From contig NZ_MRCD01000061.1 of the NCBI RefSeq assembly GCF_001904745.1, forward strand, positions 1-55,992: DNA of 55,992 nt, given 5' to 3'. This stretch comes from Calothrix sp. HK-06. GTDB lineage: Bacteria; Cyanobacteriota; Cyanobacteriia; Cyanobacteriales; Nostocaceae. This document shows positions 25,203 through 35,761 of the stretch, piece after piece. Each line of letters starts with the position of its first letter. Position 1 is the stretch's first letter. Both the position numbers and the translations under genes were made by a program. The notes beneath the pieces were generated by a model, which ran no database searches, had not been told where the DNA came from, and was given only the letters and a program-made list of their open reading frames with translations.

Positions 25203-28200
25203 ATGAATGATGGGCATCAATTAAACTTTTTCCCAGGACAAGGTGAGATGAGGGCACGTATGCGTGCTTTCGACTGGGATAGTACACCTGTTGGTGCGGT
25301 TGACACGTGGTCGCAAAGTCTTAAAAGCACTGTTAAAACGCTTTTGGCTTCACGCTACCCAATGGTTTTGATATGGGGACCTCATTTAATTCAGTTTTAT
25401 AATGATGCTTATTCAAAGCTTATTGGTGATAAGCACCCTACTGCTCTCGGTACTGATATAAGAATTACGTTGGCTGAAGCGTGGGATACGCTCGGCCCCA
25501 TGATTGATGAAGTAATGACAACGGGGGTGGCAAACTGGGTTGAGGCACAAATGTTGGTTTTGGAGCGCTCAGGCTACCGTGAAGAATCTTATTTTAGCCT
25601 TTCTCATGCTCCAGAGTCGGATGATTCAGGGCAAATAGTTGGGATGTTCTGTGTTTGTAGTGAGGTAACTCAACAGGTATTAGGCGCCCGCAGGTTAAGA
25701 TTGCTTCGTGACCTTGCATCTAAAGCAGGTGAGACACAAAGCGTAGAAAAAACATGCGCTTCGGTTGCAGCAGCAATAGCAGAACACCCGCTTGATGTCC
25801 CGTTTGCCCTAATTTATTTAAGCTCTCAAAATGGCAAAACTCTTACACTTCAAAGTACGGTGAGGGTTACTGGTGCCGAGCTTGTTTGTCCAGTTACTTT
25901 TGATACTTCGGCGTATCAAAAAGATGACATATGGTCGCTTGGACAAGCTTATAAGGGTGAAACTGTTTTAATTGAAAATATAGACCAGCATCTATTGTTA
26001 CCAGGTGGACCTTGGAACGAACCAACCCGTGCGGCGCTTGTAATGCCTATCGCTTCTTCAGGTACTGCGGCGCCTCTTGGGGTTATGGTTGCTGGCATTA
26101 GTCCTAACCGCGCGCTTGATGAAGGGTATACTTCGTTCTACGAACTACTTGCAGGTCAAGTATCTGTCGCTTTGCGAAATGCTCAAGCTCACGAAGAAGA
26201 ACGCAAACGCGCGCAGAAGCTCGCCGAACTTGACCGGGAAAAAACTATTTTCTTCTCAAACGTTAGCCATGAGTTTAGAACTCCATTAACGTTGATGTTG
26301 GGACCACTGTCGGATGCTCTCCAAGACCCGGAAACTACACCAACTCAAATAGAGCGAATAAAGATTGCTCATCGTAATAGTTTAAGGTTGCTTAAACTGG
26401 TTAACACGCTTCTAGATTTTTCACGCATCGAAGCTAACCGAATGCAAGCTGTTTATGAGCTTACAGATTTGGCGGCACTAACTACAGACCTTGCAAGCGT
26501 GTTCCGGTCTGCAATTGAGAAAGCAGGATTACAGCTTATAGTTGATTGCCCACCTTTAAAAGAACATGTGTATGTAGACCGGGATAAATGGGAGAAAATT
26601 GTTCTTAACTTACTCTCAAATGCTTTTAAGTTTACTCAAATTGGATATATTGCGGTTAAACAATATATAGTCGGAGAAAACGTTGAGTTACAGATTCAAG
26701 ATACAGGTTGTGGTATTCCTGAGTCTGAAATTGAAAATGTATTTAAGCGCTTTTACCGCATTGAGGAAACACAAGGTAGAACACATGAAGGAACAGGAAT
26801 TGGGCTGGCCCTTGTACAAGAAATAGTACAACTTCATGGTGGCACCATACAAGTACAAAGCGTCTATGGTCAAGGAACAACTTTTACTATCTCAATTCCA
26901 TGTGGTAAGGAACACCTTAAAAATAACGAGCTTGTTCGTGAGAGTGTACTTAACCAAACAAACATTCGGTCAGACGCATTTGTTGAAGAAGCGCTTGGGT
27001 GGTTGGTAGATAATGTAGAGGATGTCGAAGAAGTAGAATTTAATGAAATACAGCTACCACGAGCAAAAGTGCTTCTGGCGGACGATAATGCAGATATGCG
27101 TGAGTATGTGCGAAAACTTCTATGTACACAATATGAAGTTATTGCTGTGGCAGATGGCGAAGCAGCCTTAGCATATGCTCGTAAACATTTGCCAGATATT
27201 GTACTAAGTGATGTGATGATGCCGAAACTTGATGGTTTTGGTCTTCTTGCTCAGTTGCGCTCAGATGAACGTACTAGTTGTATACCAATTGTGCTGCTTT
27301 CGGCTCGCGCGGGTGAAGAGTCGCGTGTCGAGGGACTTTTATCGGGAGCAGACGATTATTTAATAAAACCTTTTAGCGCGCGGGAGCTTTTGGCTCGTGT
27401 GAAAGCAACTTTGGAAACATCACGGTTACGGCAGGAAGCTGCGAATTCAAGAATTGAAGTTGAAGCAGTGAAACTTCGGGCAACAATTCTTGAAAGAGTA
27501 ACCGATGCTTTTTATGGTCTTGACCGGGAGTGGCGTTTTACTTATATAAACAGTCGATGTGAGGAATATTTAGGTAAAAACCGCTCCGAGCTACTTGGGA
27601 AAGTTATTTGGGAAGAGTTTGAGATGGTTAAGGGAAGTGCTATTGAGGAGCAGTATTACAAAGCTATGCGTGAGCAAGTAGCTGTGTACTTTGAAGTATT
27701 ATCTCCTTTTTCTAATCGTTGGGTGGAAGTGTTTGCCTACCCTTCGGTCGACGGACTTTCTGTTAATTTACGTGATATTACTGAGCGTAAAGAGCTAGAG
27801 GCACGCCGTGAAGCACTTTTAGAAAGTGAGCAGGTTGCCCGCGCACAAGCCGAGCAAATTGGGCGCCTCAAAGATGAATTTTTAGCAACCGTTTCTCATG
27901 AACTAAGGACACCGCTTAATTCCATCCTTGGTTGGGCACAAATTTTACGTAAGCAAAAGACTGTTCCTGCGGAATTCAAAAAAGGGCTTGATGTAATTGA
28001 AAGAAATTCACGAGCGCAAGCGCAAATTATTGAAGACCTGCTTGATATGAGTAGCATAATTTCGGGAAAAATTCGACTCGACTTTAAGGAAATTAATCTT
28101 AACTCAGTAATTGATGCTGCTATAGAGTCCTTCCTTCCAACTTTGCAAGCAAAAAATATACAACTTCAAACAGTTTTGGATGCTCTGAGTGGTTCTGTTA

Positions 28201-28601
28201 TGGGGGACTCAAATCGGTTGCAACAAGTAATATGGAATCTGATATCAAATGCAATTAAATTTACCCCTGAAGGTGGAAGGATACAAGTGTCACTTTCTAA
28301 GGTAGACTTGAGCGTATCCCTTACAGTCACCGATACAGGAATTGGCATAAAGCCCGATTTTTTGCCTTACGTTTTCGACCGTTTTCGGCAGGAAGATTCT
28401 TCTATTAGACGCAATACAGGCGGTTTGGGGTTGGGACTTTCAATTGTCAAACAAATTATTGAGCTTCATGGAGGAACTGTAAAAGCAACAAGTCCCGGAG
28501 TCGGACAAGGAGCCACTTTTACTATAGTGCTTCCACTTGCTCAAACAAAACCTGATAAAAATGCTCCTACTGAACACTCATGTATTATTAATGTAGTATA
28601 A
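25203..28601 (+). CDS. Hybrid kinase with two histidine-kinase modules (PAS-GAF-HK-REC-PAS-HK)
   Basis: A large soluble sensor. Order, numbered from the TTG at 25179: PAS-like region (DWDSTPVGAVDTWSQSL, about 20-165), GAF (about 180-345), first kinase with H364 in SNVSHEFRTPLT and ATP-binding boxes (NLLSNAFKFT, GTGIGLALVQ), receiver with D678 (DIVLSDVMMPKLDG), PAS (about 770-880), and second kinase with H907 (ATVSHELRTPLN) and GGLGLGLSIVKQ. The ATG at 25203 (MNDGHQLNFFPG) is a likelier start than the TTG at 25179. No membrane segment is seen, so the signal is probably cytoplasmic. The next kinase gene begins 59 bases downstream on the same strand. Confidence 0.92.
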   Translation: MNDGHQLNFFPGQGEMRARMRAFDWDSTPVGAVDTWSQSLKSTVKTLLASRYPMVLIWGPHLIQFYNDAYSKLIGDKHPTALGTDIRITLAEAWDTLGPMIDEVMTTGVANWVEAQMLVLERSGYREESYFSLSHAPESDDSGQIVGMFCVCSEVTQQVLGARRLRLLRDLASKAGETQSVEKTCASVAAAIAEHPLDVPFALIYLSSQNGKTLTLQSTVRVTGAELVCPVTFDTSAYQKDDIWSLGQAYKGETVLIENIDQHLLLPGGPWNEPTRAALVMPIASSGTAAPLGVMVAGISPNRALDEGYTSFYELLAGQVSVALRNAQAHEEERKRAQKLAELDREKTIFFSNVSHEFRTPLTLMLGPLSDALQDPETTPTQIERIKIAHRNSLRLLKLVNTLLDFSRIEANRMQAVYELTDLAALTTDLASVFRSAIEKAGLQLIVDCPPLKEHVYVDRDKWEKIVLNLLSNAFKFTQIGYIAVKQYIVGENVELQIQDTGCGIPESEIENVFKRFYRIEETQGRTHEGTGIGLALVQEIVQLHGGTIQVQSVYGQGTTFTISIPCGKEHLKNNELVRESVLNQTNIRSDAFVEEALGWLVDNVEDVEEVEFNEIQLPRAKVLLADDNADMREYVRKLLCTQYEVIAVADGEAALAYARKHLPDIVLSDVMMPKLDGFGLLAQLRSDERTSCIPIVLLSARAGEESRVEGLLSGADDYLIKPFSARELLARVKATLETSRLRQEAANSRIEVEAVKLRATILERVTDAFYGLDREWRFTYINSRCEEYLGKNRSELLGKVIWEEFEMVKGSAIEEQYYKAMREQVAVYFEVLSPFSNRWVEVFAYPSVDGLSVNLRDITERKELEARREALLESEQVARAQAEQIGRLKDEFLATVSHELRTPLNSILGWAQILRKQKTVPAEFKKGLDVIERNSRAQAQIIEDLLDMSSIISGKIRLDFKEINLNSVIDAAIESFLPTLQAKNIQLQTVLDALSGSVMGDSNRLQQVIWNLISNAIKFTPEGGRIQVSLSKVDLSVSLTVTDTGIGIKPDFLPYVFDRFRQEDSSIRRNTGGLGLGLSIVKQIIELHGGTVKATSPGVGQGATFTIVLPLAQTKPDKNAPTEHSCIINVV

Positions 28602-28660
28602 GATTTCACTCGTGCTGTGGGAACTCTAAAAACAGCGAACGCAGCACATGAGGTGAAATA

Positions 28661-31600
28661 ATGCTCTCTAGTTTAAAGATTCCAGGCTATAACATTACTG
28701 AAGTAATTTACGAAGGCCTAAATACGCTAGTTTACCGAGGATTATCACAATCACACCAACCTGTTATTCTGAAAATCCTGAAAGCAGAATACCCAACTTT
28801 AGAGCAGATTACGCGCCTTCGGCATGAGTACACAATTACTGAAAATCTGGACTTAGATAATGTAGTTAAAGTCTATGGGTTAGAAAGTTACCAAAATCGT
28901 CTTGTGCTTGTAGCAGAGGACTTTGACGGCATTAGTCTTAAGCAATATCTAACGAGAACAAAGTTGCCGTTGATAACTATTCTCAGCATTGTCGTACAAC
29001 TAGCGCAAGCTCTGGTATCTTTGCATACTCACTGCATCATTCATAAAGACATCAAACCAGCTAATATCATTATTAATGCCCAAACAAAACAGGTAAAACT
29101 AGCAGATTTTAGCATTGCCTCAAAACTGAGTAAAGAAACACCATCTTTAAGCAATGCCCACCAATTAGAAGGGACGTTAACATACATGTCCCCAGAACAA
29201 ACTGGGAGAATGAACCGCGACCTAGATTACCGCACTGATTTTTATTCTCTCGGTATAACTTTTTATGAAATGCTGACGGGACAGTTACCTTTTAAAGATG
29301 TTCAAGACCCAATGGAGTTGGTACACTGTCATATTGCTCAAATTCCTCTTGCTCCTAACAAGTTAAATCCTAATGTGCCAGATATTATATCTGAAATTGT
29401 GATGAAATTACTGGCGAAAACTGCTGAGGAACGTTACCAAAGCGCTTATGGGTTAAAAGCTGATTTAGAGGTATGTATTCGCCAATTAGAAACGACAGGA
29501 GAAATAGTTCCTTTTCCTTTAAGTCAGCGAGATTGGTCAAATCAACTACAAATTCCTCAAAAACTTTACGGTCGGGAAGCGGAAGTTGCAACATTAATGA
29601 GTGCTTTTACTAATGTTAGTTTGGGTGGTGCCCAAATGATGTTAGTCGCTGGTTATTCTGGGATTGGTAAATCTTCTTTGGTTAATGAAATTCATCGTCC
29701 CATTACTCGTCAACGAGGTTATTTTATTTCTGGCAAATTTGACCAGTTTAAGCGGAATATTCCCTTTGCTTCTCTAATTCAGGCGTTTGTCGAATTAGTG
29801 CGACAATTCTTAGCCGAAAGTGACGCAAAAATTCAAGATTGGCGCCAAAAGCTATTAAATGCTTTAGGCAATAACGGGCAAATTATTATTGATGTCATTC
29901 CAGAAGTCGAATTAATTATAGGGAAACAGCCATTTGTATCGCCACTAGCACCAGTAGAAGCACAAATGCGTTTTAATTTGGTATTTAAGCAATTTATTCA
30001 TGTTTTTGCCAACAAAGAACATCCACTGGTAATATTTTTAGATGACCTCCAATGGGCAGATGCTGCTTCGTTAAAATTAATTCAGTTACTTATGACTGAC
30101 TCCGAAACTCAGTATTTACTATTAATTGCTGCCTATCGAGACAATGAAGTTAACAATACTCATCCTTTTATTTTAATTGTAGAAGATATCCGAGGTGCGG
30201 GAGCGAAGGTTGAAGAAATTACTTTACAAGCTTTATCAATATCTCATATCACAGAACTACTTATCGATACACTAAAATCTTTTTCTACAGAGATTGAACC
30301 TTTAGCAAATTTATTATATAATAAAGCTCAAGGAAATCCATTTTTTATAAATCAATTAATTAAATCGCTTTATCAAGATTCGTTATTAAACTTTAATATT
30401 AATAATTGCACTTGGTCTTGGGATATTAACCAAATTGAAAATCGAGACATTACTGATAATGTAGTTGATTTAATGATTGCTAAAATTCAAAAGCTACCAC
30501 AGTCAACTCGGCAAATTTTGAAATTAGCTTCATGTATTAATAATTGCTTTGATTTAAATACTTTGGCTGTAGTTAGTCAACAATCTCTAACACAAACAGC
30601 CACAGATTTATGGTCAGCCTTATTAGCAGGTTTAGTTGTACCTTTAAACAATAATTATAAAATACCTTTAGTTTGGCAGCAGTTTGATTTAGAGACATTT
30701 TCTCAGACAGCAGTGCAAGTTGATTATAAGTTCTTACACGACCGAGTTCAACAAGCAGCGTATACGTTAATTCCTGCTTCGGAAAAACAGCGGGTACACT
30801 TACAAGTTGGACAAGTGTTGTTGCGTAATACAAAATCATCTGAACTCGAAGAAAAGATTTTTGATATCGTTAATCATCTTAACCTCGCTCAGACATTAAT
30901 TACGGCGCCGTCAGAATATTACCAATTAGCAGAATTAAATTTGTTAGCAGGTAAACGAGCTAAATCTTCTTCTGCGTTTGAAACGGCTTTAAAGCTATTG
31001 AAAATCGGAATTATTTGTTTGCCGTTTGATTCTTGGCTAACACATTATTCATTGACGCTCGAACTTTATTTAGAAACAGGTGTAACCGAGTATTTGAATG
31101 GTAATAATGATGCAGGCTTGGCAGTATTGGATGTAGCGCTTGACAATGTTAAAACTCGACTTGAACGATGTCAAGTAAACGAGTATAAAATCATGTGTTA
31201 TCGCATGAAAAATAATTTGATTCCTGCCTATGAGGTTGGTTTAAATACATTACAAATGTTGGGTATCGAGTTTGAAGCTTATCCAAATAAAGACTATCTC
31301 CTAAAAGAATATCAGGTGACAAAAGCAATAATAAATGTTCGCGACGTTGCTTCTTTAGCTTTATTACCGGAAATGCAAGACCCTGAAAAGTTAATGGCTC
31401 AACGGACTCTTAAGGAAGTATGGCCTATTGCTTATTTTTTAGGTTCTAAAGCTTTGCACCTCTGTGCCAAGAAAATTACCCAACTTTCAATTAATTATGG
31501 CAATTCCCCAATTTCAGTATTTGGATATATGCTTTATAGTTTTACCTTGGTGTTTAGATATGGCGAGGCTGAGTTAGGATATGAGTTTGGTAATTTAGCT

Positions 31601-33991
31601 CTCAAATTACATGGAGTTTTACAAACTAAAGATTTAGAAGCTAATCTTTTTAATATGTGGGGAGGTTTAATTCTCCACTACAAAAAGCATATTAGTCAAT
31701 GTAAGCCTTATCTAAAACAGGGTTTTAGTAGTGGTTTAGAAACAGGCTCATATCAATGGTCTGGTTATTGCTCTGTTAATTATATTTGGCAATGCTTATT
31801 TGGAGATAAATCTTTACAAGAAACTGCTGCAATTGCAGATAATTTTATTTCTACTCTGCAAAGAATTGACAAGAATATGCTCAATTATCATTTATTAGCA
31901 AAAGAGCTAATTACAAATTTAGTAGAACCTGATGTAATACGACAAAACCTATCGAACAAATATATAGACGAGCATCAGGTATTAGAATTTGCACATAATT
32001 CTGCGGATTTGTTAACTATTTTTGTTGTTTACCTTTATAAGTTGACGCTTTGTAATTGGTGCGGTGAGTATACAAAAGCAGTAGAGTATGCTGAACTTGC
32101 AGAACAATGTGTAGAAGGTGCAGAAGGAATTTTTATCAACCCGGTTTTCTACTTTCATCAAAGTATTGCGTTGAGTAATGCCGATAAAGACGCCGAATCT
32201 GAAAATCAAGAAAGTTTCAAGAGCAAACTTAGCGTAAATTTAGAAAAATTTAGCCATTGGGCAAAGCACTGCCCTGAAAATTATCAACACATGTATTTAT
32301 TGCTTCAAGCTGAAGAAGCTAAAATTTCTGGACAAGATTATCAAGCTATGGAATTATACGACCAAGCAATTACTCTTGCTACAGAAGCTGGTTTTCGGCA
32401 AAATGAAGCTTTGGCAACAGAACTAACTGCTAAGTTTTATTTTGCAAAGGGTAGAAACCAACTTGCAACAGACTATCTTTTACAATCTCACTATTGCTAT
32501 ACTGCATGGGGAGCGAAGAATAAAGTTAAGCAGCTTGAAGAAAAATATAATCAATTTTTAGCAGTCAAAATAAACAACCAAGCCAAAACTGACATTATTC
32601 GTACAGTTAGCACAACAACTGGAATAAGTTTACTTGATTTACATACTGTTATTAAAGCATCTCAAACGCTTTCCAGTGAAATTAATTTACCTAGTTTACT
32701 TAATAAATTAATTATAATTTTACAGGAAAATGCAGGCGCCCAGAAAGCGTGTTTGGTTAGCAAGCGTGAATCTAATTGGATAATAGAAGTAGCAACTAAT
32801 GAATTTAATGATGTATCAAACTTACCATTATCTGTACTGAATTATGTCGAACGCACTCAAAAAAATATTATTTTAGAAAATGCTAGCCATTCTAAAGTTT
32901 TTGTAAATGACCCTTATATCATCAAAAATCAACCGAAATCAGTCTTGTGTTTGCCGATAATTCATCAAGGTAAACTTACAGGAATCATATATTTAGAAAA
33001 TAATCTTACCACAGGTGTTTTTACCGCCGATAGGTTAGAAATATTGAATTTACTCAGTTCTCAAGTTTCTATTTCTATTGAAAACGCGCGACTTTATGCT
33101 CTTGAACAAGACAAAGCACAGCAACTACAAGAATCTTTAGAAAAGCTTTCTTCTACCCAAGCGCAACTCGTGCATACAGAAAAAATTTCATCATTAGGAC
33201 AATTAGTTGCTGGTGTTGCTCATGAGGTTAATAATCCTGTTAGCTTTATTAATGGTAATTTAACTCATGCCCAACAATATATAGAAGATTTAATTCACCA
33301 CCTCGAACTATATCAACAGCATTTTTCAGAAGTACCACCTGAAATTTTAGAAGATGCAGAAACTGTTGACTTAAAGTATTTACTTGAAGATTTACCCAAA
33401 ATGATTTCATCAATGAAACTAGGTACTGTTCGTATCAAAGATATTATGCAATCACTACGTAATTTCTCTCGTAATGATGGCGATGTATGTTGTGTAGTCG
33501 ATATTCACGAGGGTATTGAAACTACGTTGATGATACTTAGCCATCGTTTGAAAGCCAAACCAGAATGTCCTGCAATAAAAATTATTAAAAATTATGGCGA
33601 TTTACCTCACGTTGAGTGTTATCCTCAACAACTCAACCAAGTATTTATGAACCTAATTGCTAATGCCATTGATGCACTAGAGGAAGCAAACCAGGGTAAA
33701 TCATATAAAACAATTAATAATATTATTACTATCTATACTACTTATCAAGATGGCTGGATAACTATGAGCATTGGTGATAATGGTTTAGGAATGACCGAAG
33801 CTGTACAGCAGAAATTATTTAATGCATTTTTTACAACTAAACCACAAGGGAAAGGTACTGGTTTGGGACTTAGTATCAGCTATCAAATAGTTACACAGAA
33901 ACATAGTGGAACCTTAGAGTGCATTTCAGCACCTGGGGAAGGCACACAATTTATAATTAGCATCCCGGTAATTTTATCAAAATCCTCCTAG
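28661..33991 (+). CDS. Ser/Thr kinase-AAA ATPase-TPR-GAF-histidine kinase (HstK type)
   Basis: A 1,776-residue multidomain kinase. Residues about 5-270 form a Ser/Thr kinase (K38-like Lys in VILKILK, HKDIKPANI with Asp130, DFS in place of DFG, GTLTYMSPEQTGR). Residues about 300-600 form an AAA/STAND ATPase (Walker A GYSGIGKS near residue 330, Walker B VIFLDDLQWAD). A long helical repeat region follows to about 1310, then a GAF domain (about 1330-1485) and a histidine kinase with H1521 (GVAHEVNNP) and G boxes GDNGLGM and GKGTGLGLSIS. This architecture is known in Nostocales (HstK in Anabaena, linked to heterocyst or stress signalling). GAGGTG precedes the ATG. Probably an operon with the hybrid kinase upstream. 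Confidence 0.93.
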   Translation: MLSSLKIPGYNITEVIYEGLNTLVYRGLSQSHQPVILKILKAEYPTLEQITRLRHEYTITENLDLDNVVKVYGLESYQNRLVLVAEDFDGISLKQYLTRTKLPLITILSIVVQLAQALVSLHTHCIIHKDIKPANIIINAQTKQVKLADFSIASKLSKETPSLSNAHQLEGTLTYMSPEQTGRMNRDLDYRTDFYSLGITFYEMLTGQLPFKDVQDPMELVHCHIAQIPLAPNKLNPNVPDIISEIVMKLLAKTAEERYQSAYGLKADLEVCIRQLETTGEIVPFPLSQRDWSNQLQIPQKLYGREAEVATLMSAFTNVSLGGAQMMLVAGYSGIGKSSLVNEIHRPITRQRGYFISGKFDQFKRNIPFASLIQAFVELVRQFLAESDAKIQDWRQKLLNALGNNGQIIIDVIPEVELIIGKQPFVSPLAPVEAQMRFNLVFKQFIHVFANKEHPLVIFLDDLQWADAASLKLIQLLMTDSETQYLLLIAAYRDNEVNNTHPFILIVEDIRGAGAKVEEITLQALSISHITELLIDTLKSFSTEIEPLANLLYNKAQGNPFFINQLIKSLYQDSLLNFNINNCTWSWDINQIENRDITDNVVDLMIAKIQKLPQSTRQILKLASCINNCFDLNTLAVVSQQSLTQTATDLWSALLAGLVVPLNNNYKIPLVWQQFDLETFSQTAVQVDYKFLHDRVQQAAYTLIPASEKQRVHLQVGQVLLRNTKSSELEEKIFDIVNHLNLAQTLITAPSEYYQLAELNLLAGKRAKSSSAFETALKLLKIGIICLPFDSWLTHYSLTLELYLETGVTEYLNGNNDAGLAVLDVALDNVKTRLERCQVNEYKIMCYRMKNNLIPAYEVGLNTLQMLGIEFEAYPNKDYLLKEYQVTKAIINVRDVASLALLPEMQDPEKLMAQRTLKEVWPIAYFLGSKALHLCAKKITQLSINYGNSPISVFGYMLYSFTLVFRYGEAELGYEFGNLALKLHGVLQTKDLEANLFNMWGGLILHYKKHISQCKPYLKQGFSSGLETGSYQWSGYCSVNYIWQCLFGDKSLQETAAIADNFISTLQRIDKNMLNYHLLAKELITNLVEPDVIRQNLSNKYIDEHQVLEFAHNSADLLTIFVVYLYKLTLCNWCGEYTKAVEYAELAEQCVEGAEGIFINPVFYFHQSIALSNADKDAESENQESFKSKLSVNLEKFSHWAKHCPENYQHMYLLLQAEEAKISGQDYQAMELYDQAITLATEAGFRQNEALATELTAKFYFAKGRNQLATDYLLQSHYCYTAWGAKNKVKQLEEKYNQFLAVKINNQAKTDIIRTVSTTTGISLLDLHTVIKASQTLSSEINLPSLLNKLIIILQENAGAQKACLVSKRESNWIIEVATNEFNDVSNLPLSVLNYVERTQKNIILENASHSKVFVNDPYIIKNQPKSVLCLPIIHQGKLTGIIYLENNLTTGVFTADRLEILNLLSSQVSISIENARLYALEQDKAQQLQESLEKLSSTQAQLVHTEKISSLGQLVAGVAHEVNNPVSFINGNLTHAQQYIEDLIHHLELYQQHFSEVPPEILEDAETVDLKYLLEDLPKMISSMKLGTVRIKDIMQSLRNFSRNDGDVCCVVDIHEGIETTLMILSHRLKAKPECPAIKIIKNYGDLPHVECYPQQLNQVFMNLIANAIDALEEANQGKSYKTINNIITIYTTYQDGWITMSIGDNGLGMTEAVQQKLFNAFFTTKPQGKGTGLGLSISYQIVTQKHSGTLECISAPGEGTQFIISIPVILSKSS

Positions 33992-33999
33992 AGAACGCC

Positions 34000-34059
34000 A
34001 CTTCGCTCAACGCGGGGCACCCGCGCACGCGAGTGGCTCCGTTACATGTAACGTCTCTA
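34000..34059. repeat. Large hairpin plus ACGTTACATGTAACGT-type repeat
   Basis: GCCACT (about 34007) and AGTGGC (about 34031) flank a GC-rich centre (CGCGGGGCACCCGCGC), followed at once by CGTTACATGTAACGTCTCTACA. It lies between the convergent kinase and rubrerythrin genes and is a likely terminator for both. Confidence 0.65.
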
Positions 34060-34073
34060 CACGACGTGTTTTA

Positions 34074-34787
34074 TTATGCTGCCACTGCTTCTTCGTATAT
34101 AACAAAGAGCTTTTTCTGGGCGCCGCAAATTGGACATTTCCAGTCGTCGGGTATTGACTCAAACGGTGTACCAGGTGCAATACCTGAGTCTGGGTCGCCT
34201 GTTATTGGGTCATATATCATGGAACATTGACGACAAATCCATTTTTGCGTTGCTGGGTTTCCTGTTTTAGCTTTAGTAGCAGGCGCCACTCCATCTAATG
34301 CTCGCAACGCTTCACTATACTGTTGAGCATGGTGATTTTCGATGTGTGTTAGCAAGCCAAAGTTATGTGCTGCTTTACGGAAGGTTTGAGCGTGTTCTAC
34401 AGATTCTGCTTGCTGCTTTTCAAATTCAACCACTGCACTTCCATCTCGGTCTGTACGCGCTTGCTCTGCAAAACCCGGATACATTACACTGTACTCGTAT
34501 GTCTCACCCTCAATTGCTAACTCCAAACAACGCGCAGCAATTGCTTTTTTCTGTTCGGGTGTTAATGATGCAGCATCTGTTACAGCTAACTCTGGATGCA
34601 TTAATCTAAAATGGGCAAATGCATGTTCCGTTTCTTGCTGCGCTGTTTCACGAAATAACTTTGATAGTTCATGCATACCTAAATTACGTGTCACTTCCGC
34701 AAAAAATAGGTATTTACGATTAGCCATTGATTCTCCACCAAAAGCTTCAGCCAAATTGTTTGCGGTATTCGAGTTTGTCAAGTCCAT
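34074..34787 (-). CDS. Rubrerythrin
   Basis: A 237-residue non-haem iron peroxidase. The N-terminal ferritin-like domain binds a di-iron site through E-x6-Y and E-x2-H patterns ([56 protein letters not shown]). The C-terminal rubredoxin domain has two Cys pairs, [12 protein letters not shown] and [14 protein letters not shown]. It reduces hydrogen peroxide using rubredoxin-type electrons. In heterocystous cyanobacteria a rubrerythrin protects nitrogen-fixing cells (general knowledge). A GGAAG...TAAGG site precedes the ATG. This is the second peroxide-removing enzyme in the window, with the Mn catalase. Confidence 0.94.
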   Translation of the reverse strand: MDLTNSNTANNLAEAFGGESMANRKYLFFAEVTRNLGMHELSKLFRETAQQETEHAFAHFRLMHPELAVTDAASLTPEQKKAIAARCLELAIEGETYEYSVMYPGFAEQARTDRDGSAVVEFEKQQAESVEHAQTFRKAAHNFGLLTHIENHHAQQYSEALRALDGVAPATKAKTGNPATQKWICRQCSMIYDPITGDPDSGIAPGTPFESIPDDWKCPICGAQKKLFVIYEEAVAA

Positions 34788-34914
34788 AGCCTTACTTCCC
34801 AGCGTTTAACAATAAATCATAATCGTAATGACTATGATTTAACTATATTATTCTAGTTATAGCCGAAAAACCAACGCTTGTTTACAAAAATCTGAATAAG
34901 TTACTATGCTAGCT

Positions 34915-35456
34915 GTTTGTAATGGGTGATATCAACAAAAGTGAGATTGGCGCCAAGGAGCTTACCACTGGCATTAAATACTGGTTTGATGTGAATGTCT
35001 AGATAAGTGATGCCGATTTCAGTTACCGTGGCAAAAATTGTACTCTTTGTAAATATTGCTCAATGCCCAAAGCTTCTACCAATAACATCAGCAACGTATT
35101 AACTTCTTGTCCATAAGCACAACCTGCGCTCCAAATACGAATTTTTCTTGCGGTTTTTTATTTGTGATAATTTGAGGGATGATTGTGCTAACCAGATAAT
35201 TTCAGGAATCCGGATTGCGAAAAAACCGAGAGAAGTTGATTAAGATGGTGTCGAGCAGCGAAGTGTAGTCTTCGGAATGCACGTGCAAATATGGTAAGTA
35301 GTTCGTATAATTCTCAATTTTTAAATCCTGCATTCGGCGTCCAAACCGTCGCATCAATGAATTACGCTTGTAAAAAGTCAAATCACAACCGCACTTTTGT
35401 TTAAAGTAGTCCAGCAAGGTTTCAAAGTCTGGGTTATAAGCTATTGATGTAATCAT
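34915..35456 (-). pseudogene. Broken CheR-type methyltransferase gene with PAS remnant
   Basis: The first 84 codons (35202-35456) match the N-terminus of CheR-type MCP methyltransferases (LLDYFKQKCGCDLTFYKRNSL, RFGRRMQDLKIENYTNYL, INFSRFFRNPDS). The reading stops at TGA exactly where the family has Trp (NPDSW). Further on, in a shifted frame, I find IIPQIITNKKPQEK and then IRIWSAGCAYGQEVNTLLMLLVEALG, the SAM-binding motif. Beyond that comes a PAS-like scrap (ITYLDIHIKPVFNASGKLLG). At least one nonsense change, one frameshift and large deletions are present. Intact relatives are CheB/CheR-PAS hybrid sensors. Confidence 0.8.
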
Positions 35457-35761
35457 TAATATAAAGCTTTCGTCATTTTTTATACTTTCTTTATAGACTA
35501 ACGCAACTTGACAGTGAAGCTAGTAGGAATAAAGTATTCTTCAGTCTAAAGACTTATTATAGAGTTTACGATAGATATATTTATAGATAAAAAAAAATCA
35601 ATAAATATAGCTTTACTCACGGCTGAAGTTAGAGGTAACGTCAAAACTTAACAGCTAATCTAGATATTGTAAATTAATTATCTTAATTTAATGCCTTAAA
35701 TATTTATGATTAGTGTAAATAATTACACTGAATTTAAGCATTGAATTAGAAAGGAAAACTT
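35457..35761. other. Spacer upstream of psaJ-like gene
   Basis: About 305 AT-rich bases with no gene. A TTGACA at 35508-35513 is followed 21 bases later by TATTCT, a poor spacing for a promoter. The sequence just before the gene has GAAAGGAAAACTT, a plausible ribosome-binding site. Confidence 0.35.

Noticed and set aside
34298-34609. 103-codon plus-strand frame
   Set aside because: Antisense to rubrerythrin.
35508-35540. TTGACA...TATTCT as promoter of the psaJ-like gene
   Set aside because: Spacing of 21 bases is outside the usual 16-18 and the site lies over 200 bases upstream.
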